NCBI GenBank assembly: GCA_028285025.1
Contig: JANQQH010000387.1
Span: 1 to 5,435 of the forward strand
Direction of reading: 5' to 3'
Source: Hyphomicrobiaceae bacterium
GTDB taxonomy: Bacteria > Pseudomonadota > Alphaproteobacteria > Rhizobiales > HXMU1428-3
DNA: 5,435 nucleotides
A model generated the notes under the pieces. It saw only the letters and a program-made list of their open reading frames with translations, searched no databases and was not told the DNA's origin. Position numbers and translations under genes: made by a program. Below, piece by piece: positions 1 through 5,383 of the stretch (position 1 is the stretch's first letter; every line of letters begins with the position of its first letter).

Positions 1-16
1 GGGTCTCCGCTCGCAC

Positions 17-49
17 AGCGCGGTTGCTGGTGGGCAATCTAAAGCGCAA
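17..49 (+). repeat. Direct repeat copy 1, downstream of the caspase gene
   Basis: This copy matches 1895-1926 in the same orientation. The 18-base block at 17-34 differs from 1895-1912 at one base (agcgcgg versus agtgcgg). After a short indel (caa versus ta), tctaaagcgcaa at 38-49 matches tctaaagcacaa at 1915-1926 with one difference. The two copies bracket the caspase-like gene, this one about 80 bases beyond its stop codon. Similarity continues across an indel that would shift any reading frame, so it is conserved as nucleotide sequence rather than as protein. On the minus strand the core reads GCTTTAGAT followed by CCCACCAGCAACCGC. Its function is unknown to me: an intergenic repeat family, a shared regulatory element and an insertion or duplication scar are all possible. 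Confidence 0.7.
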
Positions 50-129
50 ACAAAAGTGCCCTTGACAAGCAAATTTAAAATGCGAATTTCGGACCATGGA
101 TTGTAAGGCAAGCCACAACCTCCAAACAA

Positions 130-1770
130 TCAAGGCCGCTTGCCCGTTGCCATATTTGCCAAATACCGCCCAGAAGCCCACCCCCGCAGTCGGCCCCATT
201 GCACCACACACCATTTGCTGCGCCGCGCGCCCATAGCACGACAACTCAAAACTTTCACCTTGGTGCCATTATGCGGGATACGGCCAACAATGGCATGTTT
301 TGTTCCTGGCCCTTTGCGCACATTAAGCTTGTCAGGATAAGTATGATCAATCACCCGGTAATAGTGAGCCATTTGCGGCGCGCCGGTTTGCCCTCCATGA
401 ACAGTGATAAACTTACCTGACGCCCACCCAGAAACGCATTTATAACGCACCAAACACCAATTGCGCGAGGTACACTCCCCCCGGCGAATGCCAGTTCCAT
501 AAGGCGGAATAGACCCAACAATAGGGTATTTCGTCGAGGGCCCTTGCCGCACATTGAGCACATCATCAGAGGACACATTAAAAATCTTCCATTTCCCATG
601 CGGATGACCACAATTTGCCTCAGGCTGAATATGTCGATCCGGCACCGGTTTATCAGGCACCGTTTGCAAAGCCAGAATTTTAGAATGCGCTAAGCCTTTA
701 TAGGCCCCATCAGGAAAGGCTGCCAAATATTGCCGATAGCTTGATAATTTATTTTTCTTTTTAACCCGCGCCCACATTTTATCGTCCGCCATGGTATGAA
801 TAATTTGGCGCACTCTGGCTGCATTGTCATGATCAGGATAATCACGCAAAAACTGCTCATACCCTTGCATCGTATTCGTCTCTACCGCATTTAAATAAGC
901 AATCTGCGCATCGGGCCGCCGGGACTCAAACTCCGCCTCTTCCTCAGGGTCCTCTTCAATCTTCGGCTTGGCCTCTATTGCAATTTTTGTCTCAGGTTGT
1001 TTGTCTTGCGGCAAAAAATAGAAATCCCCCGTCAACGAAGAAGACTCCCAAGGCGTTTGCGTTTCCTTTGTCGACTGATGCACCTCAAGCCGCACCTTTT
1101 TAAACACCCGCTCTATGGTCAGCCCTGGTATTTGCATGGATTTCACCAATGCAGCAGTATAGGGCGAATTATCCCCTTCTCCATCAGCTGCCACATCCCC
1201 TGGCGAGGTTGCATAAGCAATCAAAGACCCTTTAGGCGCATCAATGCGCGCCAAGCCGCGGGTTAAAGAGCGGGTCGAGCCTTTAAACGGATTATCCCGA
1301 CACGCATCCAAAATCACCACATTAAAGCCATTGCCCGCAACATCCATGGCATTGGTAATCATGTTCAAATCAACCGACTCAATTTCCACATCCACAACCG
1401 AAGAAATTTTCGCCGTCACAGGAATAAGAAAATTACGCCCGTTCACTTGCACCCCATGGCCAGCATAATAAAACAGACCAACAGTGCCACGCCCGCCCTG
1501 TTGTAATTTTTGCGCAAAATTTTTCACCGCGCGCTTCATGTCATTTTGTGAAAGATCAAGCGCTTCAATCACCTCAAACTCAAGGCTGCGCAAAACTTTA
1601 GCCATGACTTTGGCATCATTTTCCGGATTGGTAAGTGGTGATGTGTGCTTATACTCAGAATTGCCAATGATCAAAGCCACCCGGCCTGTTTCAGCTGCTG
1701 CCCCACGGCTCATAACAATATGGCTCATAACAACCAATATCGCCAAAACAATCATCAATCGAACAACCAT
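130..1770 (-). CDS. Secreted caspase-like (peptidase C14) protein with two C-terminal SH3-type domains
   Basis: The encoded 546-residue protein is a prokaryotic caspase homologue, probably a periplasmic or membrane-anchored cysteine peptidase that cleaves after basic or acidic residues; its substrate is unknown. Residues 1-26 form a signal peptide with a hydrophobic stretch and an AAA site before ETG. The caspase fold spans about 30-253 (start VALIIGNSEY); the catalytic dyad is His105 in YYAGHGVQ and Cys157 in LDACRDNPF. A charged linker (about 263-285) leads to two helical repeats (283-373; YEQFLRDYPD and YRQYLAAFPD). Two SH3-type domains follow at 394-458 and 470-539, each with LNVRxGPxTK and GWASGK/R motifs and paired cysteines, suggesting oxidised folding and cell-wall binding. 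I chose the ATG at 1770 because GAGG lies 9 bases upstream and it begins a standard signal peptide; an in-frame TTG at 1821 lacks a ribosome binding site. The gene stands alone on the minus strand between two direct repeats. Family assignment is secure; biological role is not. Confidence 0.9.
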   Translation of the reverse strand: MVVRLMIVLAILVVMSHIVMSRGAAAETGRVALIIGNSEYKHTSPLTNPENDAKVMAKVLRSLEFEVIEALDLSQNDMKRAVKNFAQKLQQGGRGTVGLFYYAGHGVQVNGRNFLIPVTAKISSVVDVEIESVDLNMITNAMDVAGNGFNVVILDACRDNPFKGSTRSLTRGLARIDAPKGSLIAYATSPGDVAADGEGDNSPYTAALVKSMQIPGLTIERVFKKVRLEVHQSTKETQTPWESSSLTGDFYFLPQDKQPETKIAIEAKPKIEEDPEEEAEFESRRPDAQIAYLNAVETNTMQGYEQFLRDYPDHDNAARVRQIIHTMADDKMWARVKKKNKLSSYRQYLAAFPDGAYKGLAHSKILALQTVPDKPVPDRHIQPEANCGHPHGKWKIFNVSSDDVLNVRQGPSTKYPIVGSIPPYGTGIRRGECTSRNWCLVRYKCVSGWASGKFITVHGGQTGAPQMAHYYRVIDHTYPDKLNVRKGPGTKHAIVGRIPHNGTKVKVLSCRAMGARRSKWCVVQWGRLRGWASGRYLANMATGKRP

Positions 1771-1894
1771 TAGCCACACCCTCACAAACAACCAGCTTGT
1801 CACCGTAAATAAATAATACAACAGCTAAAACAAAATGGCGAGTTTAGTCTCAAAACAAATTAAATGAAGGCACGTTATCAGCAAAAAGAAGTTT

Positions 1895-1926
1895 AGTGCG
1901 GTTGCTGGTGGGTATCTAAAGCACAA
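1895..1926 (+). repeat. Direct repeat copy 2, upstream of the caspase gene
   Basis: This is the partner of 17-49, with the same orientation and roughly 28 of 32 positions identical apart from a short indel. It lies 125 bases upstream of the caspase ATG, between that start and the terminator of the tRNA gene. On the minus strand it reads TTGTGCTTTAGATA then CCCACCAGCAACCGC. The TAGATA within it could serve as a weak -10 box for the caspase gene, but no good -35 box sits at 16-18 bases. It does not match the 3' end of the nearby tRNA, so it is not an obvious tRNA-derived attachment site. Confidence 0.7.
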
Positions 1927-1966
1927 CTTAAAAGGTGAAAGAATTACCCGTGAGACAAAACCTACA

Positions 1967-1994
1967 CAAAAAAAACCGCCCCAAAACGGCGGTT
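1967..1994 (-). terminator. Intrinsic terminator of the tRNA-Gly transcript
   Basis: On the minus strand a perfect 7-bp GC-rich stem (AACCGCC with GGCGGTT, plus-strand arms 1988-1994 and 1974-1980) encloses a 7-base loop. It runs directly into a run of eight Ts (plus-strand As 1968-1975, partly in the stem). It begins about 37 bases beyond the tRNA CCA end, so it should end the tRNA transcript and insulate the downstream caspase gene, which would then need its own promoter. Confidence 0.85.
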
Positions 1995-2016
1995 AATTTA
2001 ATTCACAAAACTTAAT

Positions 2017-2034
2017 TCCAGTTAAAAAACTGGA
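2017..2034 (-). other. Hairpin that folds back over the tRNA CCA end
   Basis: The plus strand contains tccagtt-aaaa-aactgga, a perfect 7-bp inverted repeat with a 4-base loop. On the minus-strand transcript its 5' arm is the tRNA discriminator base and CCA plus GUU, and its 3' arm is the trailer AACUGGA. In the primary transcript the encoded CCA could therefore be paired until the trailer is removed. This is seen directly in the sequence; an effect on 3' maturation is inference. Confidence 0.5.
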
Positions 2035-2105
2035 GCGGGCGATGAGATTCGAACTCACGACCCCAACCTTGGCAAGGTTGTGCTCTACCCCTGAGCTACG
2101 CCCGC
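2031..2105 (-). tRNA. tRNA-Gly (anticodon GCC)
   Basis: The minus strand folds into a complete cloverleaf of 75 bases including an encoded CCA. It has acceptor stem GCGGGCG/CGCCCGC, a D arm with GCTC and GAGC flanking AGGGGTA, and anticodon stem CAACC/GGTTG with loop TTGCCAA, giving anticodon GCC. The T arm is GTGAG/CTCAT with loop TTCGAAT, discriminator T. The GCC anticodon reads GGC and GGT glycine codons. The gene is a single transcription unit with its own terminator at 1967-1994, and it faces away from the cnoX cluster. Confidence 0.97.
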
Positions 2106-2117
2106 GTTATCAAAACA

Positions 2118-2147
2118 ATTAAACACCATACTCACAAAATGTGCCAA
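2118..2147 (-). promoter_or_regulatory. Candidate promoter of tRNA-Gly
   Basis: On the minus strand TTGGCA (plus-strand 2142-2147) lies 16 bases from TGTTTA (2120-2125), or 17 from GTTTAA. This is a plausible sigma-70-type pair ending about 13 bases before the tRNA 5' end. A 7-bp inverted repeat, acaccat (2123-2129) and atggtgt (2151-2157), overlaps it. The match is weak and by eye only. Confidence 0.35.
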
Positions 2148-2240
2148 AAAATGGTGTGGGGCCGGTTCTAGATCATTCCACCTAACTTGTCCAGAGCAAA
2201 AAATAAAATCTGCAAAAAACCTTATCTACTTAACCAAAGT

Positions 2241-2280
2241 TATACTAGCTATTGAAAAACAATGGTAAACAGCCCACTAT
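2241..2280 (+). promoter_or_regulatory. Candidate promoter region of the cnoX cluster
   Basis: TATACT at 2241-2246 is a near-consensus -10 box, but no convincing -35 box lies 16-18 bases before it. A second possibility is TTGAAA (2252-2257) with CACTAT (2275-2280) at 17-base spacing. One of these probably drives cnoX, since the upstream tRNA is divergent and no other gene points this way. The rest of the 2106-2337 gap is AT-rich with no gene I can support. Confidence 0.3.
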
Positions 2281-2337
2281 TACCAATACAACCTCTAATA
2301 CTGCTAGGCTCAAGCCGCATTCATTTTAAATCATCAA

Positions 2338-3255
2338 ATGGAGCTTAAAAAAGTGAGCGACCCAAACGCAATAAATGACAAAATGATCAAAACCCAAGAT
2401 CTGATCAAAGATGTCACAACCGCAAATTTCATGGAAGATGTCATCCAAGCGTCTAACGAAAAGCCCGTTATTGTTAACTTTTGGGCTCCTGGCAGCGCCG
2501 CATGCAACCAGCTCACATCTCAACTTGAAACCCTTGTAAAAAAAGCCAAAGGCGCCATAAAACTGGCTAAAGTTAACTTACAAGAAAACCCTGAGCTTGC
2601 CGCGCAATTACAAGTCCAAGCAGTACCAACCATTTATGCCTTTCAAAATGGTCGACCGATTGATGGGTTTGCTGGAGCAATGCCAGAAAATGATTTAAAA
2701 AAATTCGTTCAAAAACTGACAGGAAACAATGAAGCTCTCCAGGAACAGTTAGAGCTTGCCAATGCTCACTTAAACAAAGGGGAAGCCCAAGCCGCCGTTG
2801 ATATTTTCGCGCAGATTTTAAGAGATGACCCTCAAAACCCAGAGGCTTTAGGCGGCCTGATTAAATGCTACATCGCAGTAGGTGACATAGATACAGCCAA
2901 AGAAACCCTAGACATGCTCGACGATGAGCTTTTGAAACAAGCCCCAATTCAAAGCGCCAAAACAGCGCTTGAATTGGCTGAAAAAACAGATCAGGCCGGT
3001 GATGTAACCGAACTAATCGCTGCCCTTCAAACCAATCCAGACGATCATCAAAAACGGTTTGATCTGGCCCTAGCTCTGGCGGCTAAAAACGACCGCGAAG
3101 GTGTTGTTGAACAACTCACCACCATAATGCGCAAAAACTTAAATTGGAACGAAGGGGCCGCCCGCACCCAGCTTTTGGAATTTTTTGAAGCCTGGGGACC
3201 AACGGACGAGAATACCATTTCTGGGCGTAAACAATTGGCTTCGTTGTTATTTTAA
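2338..3255 (+). CDS. cnoX: CnoX/YbbN-type chaperedoxin (thioredoxin domain plus TPR domain)
   Basis: This 305-residue cytoplasmic protein matches the CnoX (YbbN) family, holdase chaperones that in E. coli protect proteins under oxidative and chlorine stress and hand clients to GroEL. A thioredoxin fold covers about 20-130: PVIVNFWAPG leads to the active-site position, and the cis-proline motif VPT is at 96-98, followed by FQNGRPIDGF as in YbbN. TPR-like helices fill 133-305, and the C-terminus (GRKQLASLLF) resembles the YbbN end (RRQLYALLY). The redox motif is SAAC at 53-56 instead of CGPC, so only the second cysteine remains. E. coli CnoX likewise has SQHC, so a chaperone role without thiol-disulfide exchange is likely. 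The ATG at 2338 lacks a clear ribosome binding site; ATG 2383 (residue 16) is an alternative start. It heads a co-oriented set with the LON and Trm112-like genes. Confidence 0.92.
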   Translation: MELKKVSDPNAINDKMIKTQDLIKDVTTANFMEDVIQASNEKPVIVNFWAPGSAACNQLTSQLETLVKKAKGAIKLAKVNLQENPELAAQLQVQAVPTIYAFQNGRPIDGFAGAMPENDLKKFVQKLTGNNEALQEQLELANAHLNKGEAQAAVDIFAQILRDDPQNPEALGGLIKCYIAVGDIDTAKETLDMLDDELLKQAPIQSAKTALELAEKTDQAGDVTELIAALQTNPDDHQKRFDLALALAAKNDREGVVEQLTTIMRKNLNWNEGAARTQLLEFFEAWGPTDENTISGRKQLASLLF

Positions 3256-3325
3256 TTTTTTCAGGACCAAAAGACGTAAAAGTGTTAAATATAAAGCGAC
3301 TAAGTTGCACAAAGCTTTAGGGAAC

Positions 3326-4015
3326 ATGACCACCAACCTCAGTCATAGATATCGCTTGATTAAGGATTTACCGCAAATCATCCCGGTTTTTCCCCTCAAC
3401 GGCGTTATTTTATTACCCCGCAGCAACCTGCCTTTAAATATTTTTGAACCCCGCTACTTGGAAATGACAGACGACGTTTTGGCCGGTGAGCGCCTCATTG
3501 GCATGATCCAACCTGATAGCGGCAAAAAAACCTCACTATCAACAGATGATGAACCGGTCCCGGTTCGCCAAACCGGATGCGTTGGCCGCATCACAGAATT
3601 TTCTGAAATGGATGATGGCCGGCTGCTCATCACGCTGACGGGCATCTGCCGTTTCCAAATCTCAGATGAATTAAGCAACGATAAGCCCTACCGAGATTTC
3701 CAAGTTCATTATAACAGCTACGAAGACGATTTATTACCGGGCTTTGGCGAAACCAAAGTGGACCGCGAAACCCTACTCAAAGTGTTAAAAACTTACCTGG
3801 ACGTCCATGAACTGGATGCGGATTGGGACTCAATCCACCAATCCTCCAACGAATTTTTGGTCAACACCTTGTCCATCATCAGCCCCTACGGTCCAGAAGA
3901 AAAACAAGCCCTTTTAGAGACCAAAGACCTGAAAGCCCGCTCAGAAGTCCTCATCGCACTGGCTGAAATGGATTTGGCCGCCGGGGACGATGGCTCTGGC
4001 ACTGCAATTCAATAA
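3326..4015 (+). CDS. Stand-alone LON substrate-binding-domain protein
   Basis: The 229-residue protein resembles the N-terminal substrate-binding domain of Lon protease (LON/PF02190 family, COG2802-like). Characteristic segments are [13 protein letters not shown] at 19-31, [11 protein letters not shown] at 37-47, a GCVGRI strand at 84-89 and a helical C-terminal part from about 145. There is no AAA+ ATPase module and no Ser-Lys peptidase domain, so it cannot be a protease itself; a role in substrate or partner binding is inferred. Length fits the stand-alone family. The start ATG at 3326 is preceded by AGGG only 3 bases away, a close but usable site; the frame stays open farther upstream into cnoX, but that part has no family resemblance. 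It follows cnoX after 70 bases and precedes the Trm112-like gene by 13, consistent with co-transcription. Confidence 0.88.
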   Translation: MTTNLSHRYRLIKDLPQIIPVFPLNGVILLPRSNLPLNIFEPRYLEMTDDVLAGERLIGMIQPDSGKKTSLSTDDEPVPVRQTGCVGRITEFSEMDDGRLLITLTGICRFQISDELSNDKPYRDFQVHYNSYEDDLLPGFGETKVDRETLLKVLKTYLDVHELDADWDSIHQSSNEFLVNTLSIISPYGPEEKQALLETKDLKARSEVLIALAEMDLAAGDDGSGTAIQ

Positions 4016-4028
4016 AGTCGAGCAAATA

Positions 4029-4241
4029 ATGTCTGACACACCCCCTGAAAACCAAAAGAAACCAGAAATCGCCCCTGAACTGCTCAACATCCTGGTCTGC
4101 CCGTTAACCAAAGCGCCGCTCACCTACGACAAAGAAAACAATGAACTGATCTCAAAATCAGCCAAATTGGCCTATCCCATCCATAATGGCATCCCGGTTA
4201 TGCTCCCTGAAGAGGCCAGAGACCTCACCCAAGACGAATAA
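4029..4241 (+). CDS. Trm112-like small protein (YcaR family) lacking most zinc-ribbon cysteines
   Basis: This 70-residue protein aligns by eye with bacterial Trm112/YcaR proteins (PF03966). The conserved run is [14 protein letters not shown], then [27 protein letters not shown] and the acidic end. Eukaryotic and archaeal Trm112 is an activating subunit of several methyltransferases; the partner of the bacterial protein is not established here. E. coli YcaR has CPVC and a later ELIC; this protein has Cys24-Pro-Leu-Thr27 and Ser42, so only one of those three cysteines remains and zinc binding is unlikely. From memory this loss is common in alphaproteobacterial homologues. The start at 4029 is chosen because it gives the usual length, begins just after the LON stop and has a weak GAG 7 bases upstream. 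An in-frame ATG at 3990 would overlap the LON gene. Confidence 0.85.
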   Translation: MSDTPPENQKKPEIAPELLNILVCPLTKAPLTYDKENNELISKSAKLAYPIHNGIPVMLPEEARDLTQDE

Positions 4242-4280
4242 AATCTTGACTTTTTACTGTACAAACACCCCTGAATGAGC

Positions 4281-4355
4281 TATAGCCTGTCAGCTTAAAA
4301 CAAAAGCATGCCCATATAGGCTATAAGCTTTTGGTCTTTTCAAAAAAATATGGGC
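4281..4355 (+). other. Overlapping inverted repeats between the Trm112-like gene and rplS
   Basis: Three perfect inverted repeats interleave here: tatagcc/ggctata (4281-4287 with 4319-4325), caaaagc/gcttttg (4301-4307 with 4327-4333) and gcccatat/atatgggc (4310-4317 with 4348-4355). They cannot all form at once. The second is followed by ggtctttt and could act as a weak terminator for the cnoX cluster. No coding frame is apparent in 4242-4501. The structures are seen directly; a function is not shown. Confidence 0.35.
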
Positions 4356-4378
4356 CGCAAGAGCTGTGCCCCAAACAC

Positions 4379-4408
4379 TTGAAAAGCTTTTAAAGAACCC
4401 ACTTTAAA
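4379..4408 (+). promoter_or_regulatory. Candidate rplS promoter
   Basis: TTGAAA (4379-4384, preceded by C as in alphaproteobacterial -35 boxes) is separated by 18 bases from TTTAAA (4403-4408). Transcription from it would begin near 4415, right at the start of the hairpins at 4416-4457, leaving an untranslated leader of roughly 87 bases. A CTTGAC at 4245-4250 is a better -35 match but has no suitable -10 box. The call is by eye. Confidence 0.35.
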
Positions 4409-4415
4409 GGCAGAT

Positions 4416-4457
4416 TTGGAATTGTTTCAATGCGTTCCAATGTCTCAATGTGATTGG
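4416..4457 (+). promoter_or_regulatory. Switch-like hairpin pair in the rplS leader
   Basis: Hairpin 1 pairs ttggaa (4416-4421) with ttccaa (4435-4440), extended by an inner ttg/caa stem closing a ttt loop, with tgcg bulged. Hairpin 2 pairs ccaat (4437-4441) with attgg (4453-4457). The bases 4437-4440 are needed by both, so the two are mutually exclusive. Three caatg copies (4428, 4438, 4446) underlie the arrangement. Ribosomal protein mRNAs are often autoregulated by leader folds, so this could control L19, but I recognise no known leader family. Confidence 0.35.
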
Positions 4458-4501
4458 CTGTGTAACGCTCCTCTGTGATGGACAAAAAGGGTCCCTTAAG
4501 A

Positions 4502-5221
4502 ATGAATATTATTCAAGAGCTCGAGCGCGAACAAATCGAAGAGCTATCAAAACAACGCGGCGTACCAGAATTTGGTCCCGGCGACACAGTGCGGGTAAAT
4601 GTAAAAGTGGTTGAAGGCAGCCGCTCACGAATCCAGGCCTATGAAGGGGTCTGCATTGGCCGCGCCGGCAAAGGCCTGCATGAAAATTTCACCGTTCGTA
4701 AAATCTCTTATGGTGAAGGGGTCGAACGGATTTTCCCAATTTATTCCCCGTTAATTGACAGCATCGATGTTGTCAGACGCGGTAAAGTGCGCCGCGCAAA
4801 ACTATACTATCTGCGCGGGCTTCGCGGCAAAGCGGCCCGGATAGCTGAACGCAAAGATGCAAAGAACGCGGTCTCAACTAAGAAGAAGGCTAAGTTTAAA
4901 GGCTTTGACCGCCCCGCAGGCGAGCCTGATGATCTAACTCAAATCGAAGGTTTAAACACCACCATCCAAACACAAATCAACAAACTAGGCGTTATCAAGC
5001 TTGAGCAAATTGCAAACTTAAGCGACGAGGAAATCGTTCTACTTGATGAAGCCCTCGGCCTGAGCGGCAAAATCGAAAAAGACGATTGGGTCACAAAAGC
5101 GCAAGAAGCCATGACTGCTGCCACCGTTGAAGAAGTGCCGGAAATTGAAGAAGACGAAAAAGCCTCAGACCAAGAAGGCGAAACAACGTCTCAAGAAGAC
5201 AACGCTGAAAAAAAGCAATAG
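4502..5221 (+). CDS. rplS: 50S ribosomal protein L19 with a C-terminal helix-hairpin-helix-like extension
   Basis: Residues 1-118 are a typical bacterial L19, which sits at the 30S-50S interface. Diagnostic segments are [57 protein letters not shown] and [17 protein letters not shown]19 is normally about 115-130 residues; this protein has 239. After a lysine-rich linker (119-135), residues 142-204 ([10 protein letters not shown] ... [17 protein letters not shown] ... [10 protein letters not shown]) resemble the helix-hairpin-helix-like domain that follows L21 in some alphaproteobacteria. Its GxG hairpin is degenerate here. Residues 205-239 are rich in Glu and Asp. The reading frame is continuous, with no sign of frameshift. 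The ATG at 4502 matches the family start; GTG 4475 would add nine unrelated residues. The ribosome binding site is poor (AAGGG about 10 bases away, inside the palindrome aagggtccctt at 4487-4497). The gene is not next to trmD, and a terminator follows. Confidence 0.93.
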   Translation: MNIIQELEREQIEELSKQRGVPEFGPGDTVRVNVKVVEGSRSRIQAYEGVCIGRAGKGLHENFTVRKISYGEGVERIFPIYSPLIDSIDVVRRGKVRRAKLYYLRGLRGKAARIAERKDAKNAVSTKKKAKFKGFDRPAGEPDDLTQIEGLNTTIQTQINKLGVIKLEQIANLSDEEIVLLDEALGLSGKIEKDDWVTKAQEAMTAATVEEVPEIEEDEKASDQEGETTSQEDNAEKKQ

Positions 5222-5250
5222 CAATAGTCAAATAATCATAGATCTTTCCA

Positions 5251-5288
5251 AAACGGCCCTTATTGAAAAGTAAGGGCCGTTTGTTTGT
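5251..5288 (+). terminator. Intrinsic terminator after rplS
   Basis: A perfect 12-bp stem, aaacggccctta (5251-5262) with taagggccgttt (5271-5282), encloses an 8-base loop and is followed by gtttgt. It begins 30 bases after the rplS stop and should separate rplS from leuC, although the T tract is interrupted by G. Confidence 0.85.
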
Positions 5289-5383
5289 AAAGAAACAAAA
5301 AGCAATCGGTGTTATAAATCGCAACCATTGCCAACCAAACACCACAATTGAAAATTATCATCTGTTTTTACAGGGAGACTGAA

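Noticed and set aside
2..106. A plus-strand frame open from the window edge to a TAA at 104-106, which could be the 3' end of a gene convergent with the caspase gene.
   Set aside because: Only 34 codons are visible, no family is recognised, and part of it is the repeat whose other copy is intergenic. Sequence left of the window is needed.
351..611. Open frames opposite or inside the caspase, cnoX, LON and rplS genes.
   Set aside because: They lie over strongly supported coding sequence, lack recognisable motifs and are explained as shadow frames.
1771..1821. An N-terminal extension of the caspase protein from a TTG at 1821.
   Set aside because: No ribosome binding site precedes the TTG; the ATG at 1770 has GAGG upstream and starts a normal signal peptide.
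130..1926. A defence or programmed-cell-death island built around the caspase homologue.
   Set aside because: There is no partner gene of a known defence system, and the signal peptide and SH3-type domains point to the cell envelope. Neighbours are housekeeping genes.
1895..2105. A tRNA-associated attachment site formed by repeat copy 2 and tRNA-Gly.
   Set aside because: Neither repeat copy resembles the tRNA 3' half, and there is no integrase or phage gene in the window.
2106..2337. A short gene or small RNA between tRNA-Gly and cnoX.
   Set aside because: No start with a ribosome binding site, no terminator-like hairpin and no family resemblance were found; only weak promoter-like boxes are present.
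3185..3325. An upstream extension of the LON-domain protein overlapping the end of cnoX.
   Set aside because: The added residues overlap a confident gene and lack family resemblance, while the ATG at 3326 fits the family start.
4475..4501. An earlier GTG/ATG start for L19.
   Set aside because: It would add nine residues before the very conserved MNIIQ start and has no ribosome binding site.
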